Shown here: positions 55,025 to 64,000 of the stretch, one piece after another
Layout: every line of letters starts with the position of its first letter
How positions within the stretch are numbered: position 1 is the stretch's first letter
From: Globisporangium splendens
Taxonomy: Eukaryota; Oomycota; Peronosporomycetes; Pythiales; Pythiaceae
NCBI GenBank assembly: GCA_006386115.1
Contig: VFIW01000107.1
Location: 1-64,000 of the forward strand
Reading direction: 5' to 3'
Length of the DNA stretch: 64,000 nucleotides
Made by a program: the position numbers and the translations under genes
The notes under the pieces: generated by a model
The model's input: only the letters and a program-made list of their open reading frames with translations
What the model was told of the DNA's origin: nothing
The model's database searches: none

Positions 55025-57293
55025 TTAGGAAAGCGCTATCGTCGGGTACGGAGAAATATAACCACAGTCGCCACGCACACCAACGTTCCCGTCGCCATCG
55101 GAGCTCAGGAAATACGGAAAGCACTTGCAGACCCCCGTGGTGCGATCTAACGGATGAAAACGATGTCAGGAATTATCAGCAGCAGCATGTGAGAGCAAAT
55201 GCAAAGACAACCGAGTCAGATACAAGCACGAACGCACCACAGATGCCACGACCCGAGCATTCGATGTTGGCTTTGGTGCCCTTTTGCGCCTCAGCGATGG
55301 CAACCCCTGCGCTAGTGCCTGTGAGTAAAGCCGTCATTGCTGTGAGCATCGGTAAGTCGCCCTGTTCGGTCATGAATTCCACTGTTGTCGCTGTTGGATG
55401 GATGCGTGTGTGTGTGTGTGTATGTGCATGGCAAGCGAATGTGAGTATTAGGTCTACCCCCAAGAGCTACAAGAACGATGCTATACACGAGCAAGCACGT
55501 ACTGATGGCACCTCCGGCGTCGCACACTTGGGCTCCGCCACTGAACGTGATCTGGACGGAGTCGATCGTCGTGAGTTTCTCGAGGGCTGTCTGCACTTGA
55601 GCGGCCGTCGCGTCCCAGTGGATCCGTGTCGTGACTTGCTGACGGAACGTGAGCGTGAAGTACCCGCTGTCTGCTGTGCACACGAGTGTCTGCTTCTCGT
55701 TCACCTTGCCAACTTGGTACGGGTCGGCGCCCAATGGGCAGAATTGCGACGAGCAGTCGTAGTCGTGGAACTCGCCGATCGCGCCAGAGTACGGTCCCAG
55801 GTAATAGTTTCTGGCGCAGTCGCAGCCTTGGATCTTATTGAAATCCCACGTCGCCGGGTTATTGAACGTGTTCCCGTACGTAACGCCAAGGAGATCGCCA
55901 TTCTGCGCCGAAGCCAGCGCCAGTTGCTGCATCGTCTTGCACGTGCCGTGGCCATTGCATGTTGTCGTGGTCCCAGGACACTTGAGCACGTCGCACGTGG
56001 CGCCCGTGAACATGGCATTGCACGCACAGACACCTGTTTTCGTGTCGCACGTGCCTCGATTGGAGCACGTCGCGAGCGCGTGTGCAGTATCTGGTCCCGT
56101 CGCACCATCAAACCACGCGATCCCTTTTGGACACGTGCGCAGACTGCAATCGAATCCCGTGAAGAGCGCGTTGCAGGTACACGTTCAGGTTGGCGTGCCA
56201 CTGCATGTGCCTTGACCATTGCAGACGACGCTGCTCGTCATCGGACACGCATTTGTTGTGCCAGTGCCGCAGTCGCCGCGCGTGCCGGCCGCACCAGCGC
56301 CATCGCTGCTCGAGAAACCCGTGCTGCAGCTGCACACGCCCGACGTGAAATCGCACGTGCCTCGATTCGAGCAAAACACTTCTTCGCGCGTGCCGTCCAC
56401 CGTCGGTGCTGGAGTATCGTAGAGCTCCGCAGCGCCACCGCTCGTCACAGAAAGAACAGGTGTCGTCGTCCCACCCGTGAGTCGATTCTGAAGCTGCAAC
56501 GTTGGGAGATTCCCCGGATTGTTGGTGAACGTGATGGACGTCGTGGCGCCGTCGTTGTCGCAGAGTGTGGCACCGGTGCTGCTGATCGAGACCGTGACGC
56601 CGAAGATATTGTCCAGTTTCTCGAGCGCTGCCTTGAGCGTCGCCGCTGAATCCGTTGGGAGCAAGTTGACCGTCGTGCGCCGTCGGAACGTGAGCGCGAA
56701 CGTGCCCGTGCATCCATCGCAGAGACAGTTGAGCTGTTGAACCTCGTTCGCGATTGCCATCGTCGTCATCGGGTCGTCGCCCTTGGGCATTCGCGGAGCG
56801 AGCAGTCGTAGCCGAAGAAGCCATTGTCGCACTGGCACCCGAAGATCTTGTCGGCATCCCAGACGTTGTACGTCGTCGCGACGAAGAAGTTGGTGTTGTC
56901 CTGAATCGCGGCGGCTTCGCGCATGCTGATGCAGCGGCCGTTAGTGCACGTTGGACACGACATGCGCTCGCACGCGACGCCCTCAAAGCCCGTGGTGCAC
57001 TTGCAGACGCCCGTCGTGCGGTCGCAAAGCCCCATGTTCGAGCATTCCGCGAGATCGTGCGCGACGTCGGTAGCGGTCGCGTAATCGGCCCACGCGATGC
57101 CCTCGGGACACGACATGTACTTGCACGACGTGCCAATGTACCCGGCAAAGCACTTGCAGTACCCAGTCGCAGCGTCACACGCGCCATGGCCGCTGCACGA
57201 GCCGTCGTATGTGATCGCCGTGACTTGAGACGATTGCTCTATCGTGAGTAGCAGCAAGGACAGCAGCAAGATCGTGAATCGCCGTGACGCCAT
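55025..57293 (-). pseudogene. Broken EGF-repeat (mastigoneme-like) secreted protein gene
   Basis: The reading order on the minus strand starts at ATG 57293 with a signal peptide (ASRRFTILLLSLLLLTIEQ). EGF-like units follow (CSGHGACDAATGYCKC, CSNMGLCDRTTGVCKC, CSNRGTCDFTSGVCSC, CNGHGTC), alternating with beta-type spacers such as FALTFRRRTTVNLLP and YFTLTFRQQVTTRIHW. Downstream exons 55339-55238 and 55146-55025 splice in phase from a donor at 55502. Two lesions interrupt an otherwise continuous product. One base is missing in the C run at about 56785-56788, after the CSLRECP segment. An in-frame TGA lies at 56185-56187 in an EGF unit. EGF arrays of this kind occur in heterokont mastigoneme (flagellar hair) proteins. 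Sequencing error is possible for each lesion. Confidence 0.75.
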
Positions 57294-57484
57294 CTTCTCT
57301 CTCAATCAATCTCAACCAGACAGTTCGAGTCTGCGTTTGACTTGGACGAGGTCGCTTTTAAAACGAGGAAGAAACGGATGCGCAGACAGTCGGTGAGCCT
57401 CAAGAAACGGGTGAAGCTCGCACCCGCCAAGAAAGCCACAAACTTAGGCGAAGACTCCAATTGCATTTGCCAAAGTAAAGGGCC
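57294..57484. promoter_or_regulatory. Very short divergent promoter region
   Basis: 191 bp separate the EGF-repeat gene and the coiled-coil gene start codons. CCAAT at 57451-57455 followed by TGCATTTGCC lies about 30 bp before the coiled-coil ATG. Confidence 0.4.
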
Positions 57485-58721
57485 ATGGCGGCAGCGGAGG
57501 CGCTGCTCGAATGGCAGCCGCTGAGGCATCTGCAGCACGCCAACTACCAACTGCGCGAAGAGAATCGGTACTTGCGATTCCAAGTCCACGAGCTGCTCGA
57601 GTGGAAGGAGCGCGCGGTGCGCCACATGGTCGCGTTGGCACCGAAACACAGCAAAGCGCAGCGTGAGATCAAACACGCCACGCAGTTGCAGCAGCAGCTA
57701 CTGGCCGTTGAGAAAACGCTACAAGACCGTGTCGCGCTCGAGGAATCGACACAGCGGCTTGAGGAAAACGAACGCGCGCTGGAGGCACAAGTCGCGAAAT
57801 TGGAGCTTGACAAGCAACGTCTGACTGCGAAATGTGACGCGCTCCAAGTGCGCGAAGCCAAACTCACAGACACGCTGCAGTCCGTGAGCGACGTGTTTCG
57901 CGTACATTTGGAGAAACTGGTTGCGATGCGCGAGACATTCGATACGACAAGGGAACGTCCACATTCGGAGGACGACAATGATGCGAGCGCAACAGCTACC
58001 GTCGACGTAAAGAATGAGAACGGCGGAGTTGTCCACGAATACCTCGGTATGTCTCCTACTGCGCACGGAGAAGACGCATTACAGTCGGCGGAAATCATGG
58101 TACGACGATTCATTTGCGCATGTCCCTACACCAGTAATCAACGCCATTCTAATGAACTCGCCTGCTGCTGTTGCCATTGTGTGTGTGTGCGTGCAGATCT
58201 CTGGTCTGACGGCCGTGTCGGAGAAATGCTTGCACTGGCTCCACGAGCACGTCGAGCAGACGTTCGCGCAGCAGCGGCAGAAAGCTGCACTCTACGAAGT
58301 GCAACACGCCGAGTTGCAGCATTTGCGCGCTCATGTGGACGAAGTGCAGCAGCAGCACTCGAAGCGTGACGCCAGTGACCAGCAGCAGCGCATGCAGATC
58401 ACGCAACTGCAGCACGCGAATGCGCAACTGGAAAGTGAGCTCATGCTCTGGCAGAATCGATACGTGGCGCACGCGCAGGACCAGACCCACGTCGGCGACC
58501 AGATGCGGCTGCTCGTGACCGAGATCCGCCAGTACCTGCGGCTCGTGCGCGTCGAGATCGAGAAGAAGTTCGGGTATGTGCCTGAGGCCATCGCGCACGC
58601 CGAGAGCTGGTCGCGGATACTGGACGCGCTGGACGCGCTCGAGCGCCACGTGCACATCGCGAACGCACCGGCAGCAGCAGGAGGAAGGGGAGCTATGAGG
58701 TCGCCAAGACACGCAGCATGA
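57485..58721 (+). CDS. Coiled-coil protein of unknown function
   Basis: Inferred exons are 57485-58099 and 58197-58721, in phase, giving 379 residues. Residues 15-150 are a long heptad-rich coiled coil (LRHLQHANYQLREENRYLRF; LQQQLLAVEKTLQDRVALEE). An acidic break (SEDDNDASAT) is followed by a second coiled coil in exon 2 (HAELQHLRAHVDEVQQQHSK) and a compact end (RLVRVEIEKKFGYVPEAIAH). I do not recognise the family. The divergent neighbour is the mastigoneme-like gene, so a flagellar or centrosomal role is conceivable but unsupported. Reading through the intron would give a shorter, unlikely product. Confidence 0.8.
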
Positions 58722-59279
58722 CGATGCACGGAGGTCATTGAAGCTGGCACCCTGCAGTGTGGAGGTGATGCGATCATCAGTGTGGGTGGGACACGCCAAT
58801 AATGAAACCTGCTGATAATACATACCCCGTTTGTTACGGGTATCTATGCTGCATATCCTTTTCAGTATCATCAAACGCTCCACCAAAAACCCTTTAATTA
58901 ACATATTCACTTATTTTCCTGTTTTGATGGCAGCGAATGGCGTTGATGACGCAAAACAAAATGGAGGAAGCGCGAGAAAGCATTGCGTTTTGCGTGTCGA
59001 TGTCTGCGCATGCGCCAAGTCGTCTGCTGTCCCCATCCGCCGCACTCGCGTATTGACCTGTTTCCAGCAGCGTCCATCATTCTCGCACTCTTCCTCGGCG
59101 TCTTATCTGCTTCGAGGAGCTCCCCAATCAATCTCGTCCTTGCTTTGTCCGCTTCAAGTGTGACGCGCGCGTGCAAAGTCCAGCATTCGCATTCGGCGCG
59201 TGCTTGTCACTCGCGCTCTCCCCCTTCCACAAAGCAACGCGCACAACGGCATCATTAGCAGATCCGCAGAATCGACGCC
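58722..59279. other. Intergenic region before the trimethyllysine dioxygenase gene
   Basis: 558 bp without a supported gene. An open frame on the minus strand (58907-59176) lacks an early ATG. TCATTCTCGCACTC at 59078-59091 could be an initiator. Confidence 0.45.
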
Positions 59280-60610
59280 ATGCGCCGCACGCTCCGCCCC
59301 TTCCGCTCGCTTCTCGGCGCCGCGCGTGCACCGACGTTCACATCGTCGCCGATGCTGCTGTCCAGCCGCGCATTCGCGTCCAGCGCCGGCAGCCGCGTGA
59401 AAAGCGTGCAGGAGCTCCCGAACGAGCGCGCGGTGGCCGTGACGTGGGATGACGGCTTCGCCGCCAAGTTCCACAAGCTCTGGCTGCGCGACCACTGCAC
59501 GTGCCCCGCGTGTCTGCATCCAGAGACCAAGCAGCGCCAGATCGACACGGCGTCGATCCCCCTCGACCCCGCGTGCCGCGACGTCAAAGTCAGCGACAAC
59601 GGCAACATGGCGATCGCATGGGAGAGCAGCGTGGTGCGTACATGCATACGCTTTGGGCAGTAGCATGATCGTAGTAACGTTGTTTTGATGCGTGCGTTTA
59701 GAGAGGCACGACGTGCCGCGCGAGCGAATTCGATGCGCAGTGGCTGCGCGACAACGCCTACGCGCGCGACGCGAATCCGTACCCGCTTAACCACCACCAG
59801 CAGACGCTGACGACGCGCACGCTCTGGGACGACTCGCTCGAAATTCCCAAACACGACTTTGCGGAGACCATGCGCGACCTCAAACCCGCAATGCAGGACC
59901 TGTACAAGTACGGGCTGGTCATGGTCACGAACACGCCGTCGTCCATGGACGAGACCGAGGCGTTCTCGCGCAAGATCGGCTTCGTGCTGCGCACGATCTA
60001 CGGCGAGATGTGGACGACGAACCCTCAGACTGAGGACCAGGAGTACAACGACACGGCGTCCACCAACATGGAGCTGCTGCACCACACGGACGGCACGTAC
60101 ATGCGCGACCCGCCAGGGCTCCAGATCTTCAACTGCGTCGCGCAGGCGGGTGAAGGCGGCGAGAGCCGATACATTGACGCATTTCATGTCGTCGAGAAGC
60201 TGCGCGCGCAGAACCCCGCCGCGTACAAGTTCCTGTCGACGACGCCGCTGAACTACCACCATTTCGACAACGACGCGCACCTGGCGACCATGGAGCCGAT
60301 CATCCGCGTCGACCACGCCGACAACGTCGTGCAGTTCCGCCACAACGACTACGACCGCGCGCCGCTCACGCACCTGAGCTTTGACGACGTGCAGCGCTTC
60401 TACGAGTACCACCGCGAGCTGATGACGATCATGCGCGACTCGGCCATGGAGGCGACCGTCAAGCTGCGTGTGGGCGAGATGATCGTCGTGGATAACCAGC
60501 GCGTGATGCACGGCCGCAACGCGTTCGACGGTGGCGACCGCGCGCTCATCGGCAGCTACATCGGTCGCAACGAATACGATAGCCGTCTGCGCGTCCTGGG
60601 CATCATTTAG
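59280..60610 (+). CDS. TMLHE: Trimethyllysine dioxygenase, mitochondrial
   Basis: Fe(II)/2-oxoglutarate enzyme that hydroxylates trimethyllysine, the first step of carnitine synthesis. Inferred exons are 59280-59633 and 59702-60610, in phase, giving 420 residues. The N-terminus is rich in Arg and Ser (MRRTLRPFRSLLGAARAP) and fits a mitochondrial presequence. The N-terminal zinc-type domain has FHKLWLRDHCTCPACLHPE and IDTASIPLD. The catalytic domain carries the facial triad: HxD in LLHHTDGTYM (about residue 246) and the distal His in QRVMHGRNAF (about 387). RTIYGEMW and HNDYDRAPL match trimethyllysine dioxygenase better than gamma-butyrobetaine dioxygenase, the close alternative. The complete gene suggests endogenous carnitine synthesis. 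Confidence 0.88.
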
Positions 60611-60786
60611 AGAGAAAAGAAGAGAGGGAGAGAGAAAAGGAGAGTTACCTGGTAAAGCGAGGAGCTCGCAATTTTGATATGTATGTGATACAGCGTCGGA
60701 CTTTTTCGGCCAGTCCTAAAACAAATAATACGACCATTTTCACAAAAGTCCATTGACAAAGAGTTTCATCGTACCGCGGCTAGCAA

Positions 60787-61530
60787 TTATGCTTTGCGGC
60801 GCTTTCGCGTTGGTCGACTCGTTTTGATGGCAGTATCTTCACTATTGTCTTTGTCAGGGTCGGTTACTGCCTTGGACTTGGCTGCTTTGGGCTTAGGCGA
60901 CACCGCTTTCGTCTTTTTCTTTTGTTCGCCACCAGCATCCTGTGCTGCAGCATACAGACATAGCTGCACGCGTTGGGGCGACCACGTAGTAGCGTCTTCT
61001 TCTTCACCACCACTGTCTTTGCTCTTTGCCTGTTGCTTGTTCAACCACTTCGCTTTCTCTTGCAATTGCGTTGCGAAATTCAGGTAATGGCCGAGCGTGT
61101 ACTTTCGAGCGCCAATGATGTCTACAGAGCACACAAAAGGAGCAAAATGCTCATTTAGTCGCCGCAATTATCGAATGGCATTAAAAGGGTTTGCTTCAGT
61201 AAAACATAAATACGTACGAGCGATCGCTTCCAGAGCTTCGTCGCCCATGAATGGCACGTTGCTGTCGTATGCAGCGAGAACAGCAGATGACGTCGCGGGA
61301 CCAACCTGTATCCAGGACAAACGAATGTCAGCTCATTCGCAATTGTCCACAGGCATCAATATGGCAACAGCGCGACAAATGTACCCCCTTGAGCTCACAG
61401 AGCGCTTCAATGGCGCTTTTAAGAGGTCCGCCATTCTTCAATTCAGTCAGCGCTTTCTCCGACGCCTTCTTCACCGCAGGCGCCGACAGATTCTCAATGT
61501 ACTTCATCAGTGCTGGACGCCTTGTATCGT

Positions 61531-61565
<35 letters not shown>

Positions 61566-62020
61566 GATCGCTAGCAACACACTATGCTCTTTCTCTAGAT
61601 GGCTCCATTAGCAGCACAACAGCATTACCATTTGCCTTTCTTCAACTTCCACTCCATGAGCTTCACAAGCTCGGATTGCGTGATAAATGGCTTCGGATCG
61701 CGCTCATGCAGCACAACCGGCAGAGTCGTCTGCATCCATTCGTCCAGCTCCACAAGGTTCTCTTTCTGATAACACAGAAATACGATAAAAAGCACACACG
61801 AAATGGGTTAACAAGCAGCAAATTTTCGGCAGGATACGAAGAGCTACGTTCGTCTCCTCCATATCTCATTGCGGACGAGCAAGAGAGAAGCGGGCCATAT
61901 CAGCCGCCGTTCCACTGCCACACTCCGCACCTGCACCGACGCCACGACGTCGCGGTATCGCGCCCACACGGCGGTCCATTCGCCGGCGTCCGCACTCATC
62001 CAGAGCGTGCGTGCTGCCAT
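60787..62020 (-). CDS. Conserved eukaryotic protein with helix-hairpin-helix-like motif
   Basis: Inferred exons (high to low) are 62020-61931, 61765-61629, 61520-61385, 61305-61218 and 61121-60787, all in phase, giving 261 residues. It begins MAARTLWMSADAGEWTAVW, continues KENLVELDEWMQTTLPVVL, ITQSELVKLMEWKLKKGKW and RPALMKYIENLS, and contains LKGVGPATSSAVLAAY followed by VPFMGDEAL. The GVGPATSSAVLA segment resembles the hairpin of HhH-GPD DNA glycosylases, but the catalytic Lys/Asp could not be placed. After TLGHYLNFATQLQEKAKWLN comes a Lys-rich, nuclear-type tail (TSRPTRKRRKA). I recall closely similar uncharacterised proteins across fungi, plants and animals but cannot name them. An AC microsatellite lies in intron 2. 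Confidence 0.8.
61540..61561. repeat. AC microsatellite in an intron
   Basis: (AC)n in the second intron of the HhH-like gene. Confidence 0.85.
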
Positions 62021-62792
62021 GCTGTTGCTGCTTCGTCATTCCCGCCAAAAAAGAGGATTGATACGTAAACTACTGGCTAAACTCGTTAAAGTCCGATCTC
62101 GAACACCAGGAGTGATGGTGTCTGTGTTATTTGTGCGGATCGCTGCATCAGTCTGCGAATCAGCCAATCAGAACACGCGCACCCGCATCTCAATTGGAGT
62201 CCACCAATCAGAGAGCAGTATCGCGACCCCCCAAATTTTCAGTGCGCAGAGAGCGGCGCTCTCCCCTTCAAAATCTAGATGCGTGCATTCTAATACCCCG
62301 CACAAATACATATGTTTCATTATTGTCAAGCTATCTATTTACAACGCAATATCAGTAAATACATGTATATTGTTCAGTATCGCAGTAGTACAGTGCTGAT
62401 CTGCCATATCGGATTATACAGGACTATGAACTATCAAGAGTGGGAGCGATTAAGATCCGTTGATGGGACACTCAAAAAATAGACAGCCACGTTTACCAGA
62501 ACCCCTACCCGCCGCCCCCCAAGAGCGGTCTTATCTGACGCTTTGTATCGGGTCGTCGGTCCGCGAAGAGCTCTTTTTGCGCATTTGGAGCGAATGCGGC
62601 AGCTACCATATTCCCATAGAGAGATTCTGCGCGCGCGCGTGAGAGGACCAGACCGCATTCCTAAGAACACCAGCTGCTCCGTCGCTCTTCCAGATCTTCC
62701 TCTATCCTCTGCGCCCGATCCTGTTTATTGATCTATCCATCGCCTCGCTCCATATCCGTTCATACCTTGTCTCTCGTTCTCTGAAGAAAAGC
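62021..62792. promoter_or_regulatory. Divergent promoter region with three CCAAT boxes
   Basis: 772 bp between the HhH-like gene and the ankyrin-FYVE gene. CCAAT at 62164-62168 and 62204-62208, and reverse ATTGG at 62193-62197, lie within 45 bp, about 150 bp from the HhH-like ATG. The rest is AT-rich with no gene. Confidence 0.5.
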
Positions 62793-63860
62793 ATGGACGA
62801 CCTGCTCAAGGACGCCGCGAAGGCCAAGCTGCTGATCACGACGCTGCAAAAGTACGGCTACGACCTGCAGGACCCTATGGCTGCCGACAGCGAGCACGAC
62901 GCTATGGGCGAGCAGTTCTCGCCCTCGGCCTCAGCGACGTCTCCCGCTGGACGCGCCTCGAACACAGAACTGCCGTCGCCGTCCTCGCTCGATGAGAGCT
63001 ACGCGCCGCGACCGTCGTTCTCGTCCGCGAGCATTCTCCAGCTGCGCGAGAAGAAGAACAACCAGACAGCGTTGCATATCGCAGTCAAGAAGGGCCACGT
63101 GGATGTGCTCAAGGCGCTCGCGAAACTCCCCCGTGTGCAAGATCATATCAATGCGGGAGATCGTCATGCGAACACGGCGCTGCACTTCGCGGCGAGCTCT
63201 GCGAAAGACTCGGCGCCCGAGATGGTCGAGCTGCTGTTGAACATGGGCGCGAGCGTGAATGCTGTCAACGTGCGCGGACAGACGCCGCTGGCGATCCATA
63301 TTATGACCGCGCGACACGACAGCGCGAGCATCGCGAAACAGCTCGCGACCAAGGGCATGGAGCTCAACACGCTGACCAACGGCACGACGTATTTGCACAT
63401 GGCGACCGAGAACAACCTGATCGAGATCGCGTGTGCGCTGGTTACGGCCGGCGCGTCCATCAACGTCCCGAACCACAACGGTGCCACAGTCGGCGATGTG
63501 ATCCCGAAGAAGGCGCTGATCCGTCTGATCGCGCATATGAAGAAAGGAACCCAGGTGGTCCCCAATGGCGTGATCCGCAAGTGCTGCCAGATCTGCAAGA
63601 ACCCAAAGGGGCTGCTCGAGACGCTCAAGGACTGCAACCTCTGCGGCCGCACGGTGTGCAAGAATGACTCGCAGAAGGCGTCCGAGGTGCACGCGCAGAT
63701 GCAGGAGGGTGGCGAGAGCCTCAACTACAAGATCCCGTCCAAGGAGAAGGAAACCGGACGGCTGTGTACAGTGTGCTGCACCGTCGTGCTACTGCGCGAC
63801 AAGCAGCAGAAGGCCAAGGCGGGCTTCAACCAGAAGCTCTTTGGCGGCAGCTCAAAGTAA
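62793..63860 (+). CDS. Ankyrin-repeat protein with FYVE-like zinc finger
   Basis: 355 residues, single exon. A helical start (MDDLLKDAAKAKLL) and a Ser/Pro-rich linker precede ankyrin repeats (about residues 90-250): QTALHIAVKKGHVDVLKAL, NTALHFAASS, GQTPLAIHIM, TTYLHMATENNLIEIACAL. The C-terminal finger (about 265-335) has CCQICKNPKG, CNLCGRTVC and CTVCCTVVL, the Cys spacing of FYVE-related fingers, but lacks the R(K)HHCR patch, so PI3P binding is doubtful. Ankyrin-FYVE combinations are frequent in oomycetes. It probably works in endosomal or signalling protein interactions; the partner is unknown. The 3' flank runs to the window edge. Confidence 0.85.
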   Translation: MDDLLKDAAKAKLLITTLQKYGYDLQDPMAADSEHDAMGEQFSPSASATSPAGRASNTELPSPSSLDESYAPRPSFSSASILQLREKKNNQTALHIAVKKGHVDVLKALAKLPRVQDHINAGDRHANTALHFAASSAKDSAPEMVELLLNMGASVNAVNVRGQTPLAIHIMTARHDSASIAKQLATKGMELNTLTNGTTYLHMATENNLIEIACALVTAGASINVPNHNGATVGDVIPKKALIRLIAHMKKGTQVVPNGVIRKCCQICKNPKGLLETLKDCNLCGRTVCKNDSQKASEVHAQMQEGGESLNYKIPSKEKETGRLCTVCCTVVLLRDKQQKAKAGFNQKLFGGSSK

Positions 63861-64000
63861 ATGCAGAACCATCTCAACTCCACAACTCTCTCGATGAGTA
63901 CGCTCTTTTTTGTGTGCGTGTGACGACACCAACAGGATGTGCGATGATGTTGTCCACGCTCCCTCAATTATACATGTTGCTACATACCTCCCCCCGACCC

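Noticed and set aside
58907..59176. Minus-strand open frame of 89 codons divergent from the dioxygenase gene
   Set aside because: It has no ATG near its beginning, no recognisable domain and no clear splice partners.

Overview
The window is nuclear DNA of a flagellated heterokont, most likely an oomycete of the Phytophthora/Plasmopara type. The evidence is compact genes with few, short (about 50-300 bp) GT-AG introns whose donors are mostly GTACGT, GTGCGT or GTRAGT; tightly packed convergent and divergent gene pairs; GC-rich coding against AT-richer spacers; and a typical gene set: FYVE-GAF and ankyrin-FYVE proteins, Cys/His GGG-repeat (WRKY19-like) proteins, EGF-rich mastigoneme-like genes and axonemal genes. 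All functional names come from reading motifs and family resemblance by eye. No database search was possible. Exon models were built by hand from splice signals and phase continuity.

Layout. 1-7527 (+): the 3' part of a giant protein made of eleven consecutive EF-hand modules of about 180-200 residues. 7679-9774 (-): an unrecognised six-exon low-complexity protein. 10032-11576 (-): an amino-acid transporter, divergent from 12080-13327 (+), a PAPS reductase fused to glutaredoxin. 13451-15961 (-): DNAI7/CASC1 axonemal dynein subunit, then a 2.7 kb gap. 18667-20499 (+): a sestrin. 20874-25193 (-): an EF-hand/WD40 protein, divergent from 25535-26485 (+), a short-chain dehydrogenase. 27104-27466 and 28203-28553 (+): tandem single PQ-loop (half-SWEET) genes. 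28985-30392 (+): ZC3H15. 30629-31149 (-): a small four-exon coiled-coil gene, divergent from 31372-33827 (+), STT3. 33871-36554 (-): DNA ligase I. 36974-38005 (-): a TKL kinase, then a 3.1 kb gap. 41113-43946 (+): FYVE-GAF protein. 44246-45193 (-): Cys/His-repeat protein. 45200-47275: a gap holding a decayed hAT-like transposase and a repeated 17-bp motif. 47276-48853 (+): a Nudix hydrolase with an N-terminal extension. 49036-50604 (-): a SnoaL-like/C2/membrane-anchor protein, then a 2.6 kb gap. 53177-54926 (+): WW domains fused to the mRNA cap guanine-N7 methyltransferase. 55025-57293 (-): a mastigoneme-like EGF gene broken by a frameshift and a stop. 57485-58721 (+): a coiled-coil protein. 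59280-60610 (+): mitochondrial trimethyllysine dioxygenase. 60787-62020 (-): a helix-hairpin-helix-like conserved protein. 62793-63860 (+): ankyrin plus FYVE-like zinc finger.

How they fit together. Several genes point to the motile zoospore: DNAI7, the EF-hand/WD40 protein, the giant poly-EF-hand protein (modules resembling calaxin, the calcium sensor of outer-arm dynein) and the EGF-rich mastigoneme-like gene. The rest is housekeeping: sulfate assimilation, N-glycosylation, DNA ligation, cap methylation, carnitine synthesis and nutrient sensing. The most unusual items are the giant EF-hand array, the WW-cap methyltransferase fusion, the sestrin with changes at ligand and active-site positions, the tandem half-SWEETs, and the broken mastigoneme-like gene.
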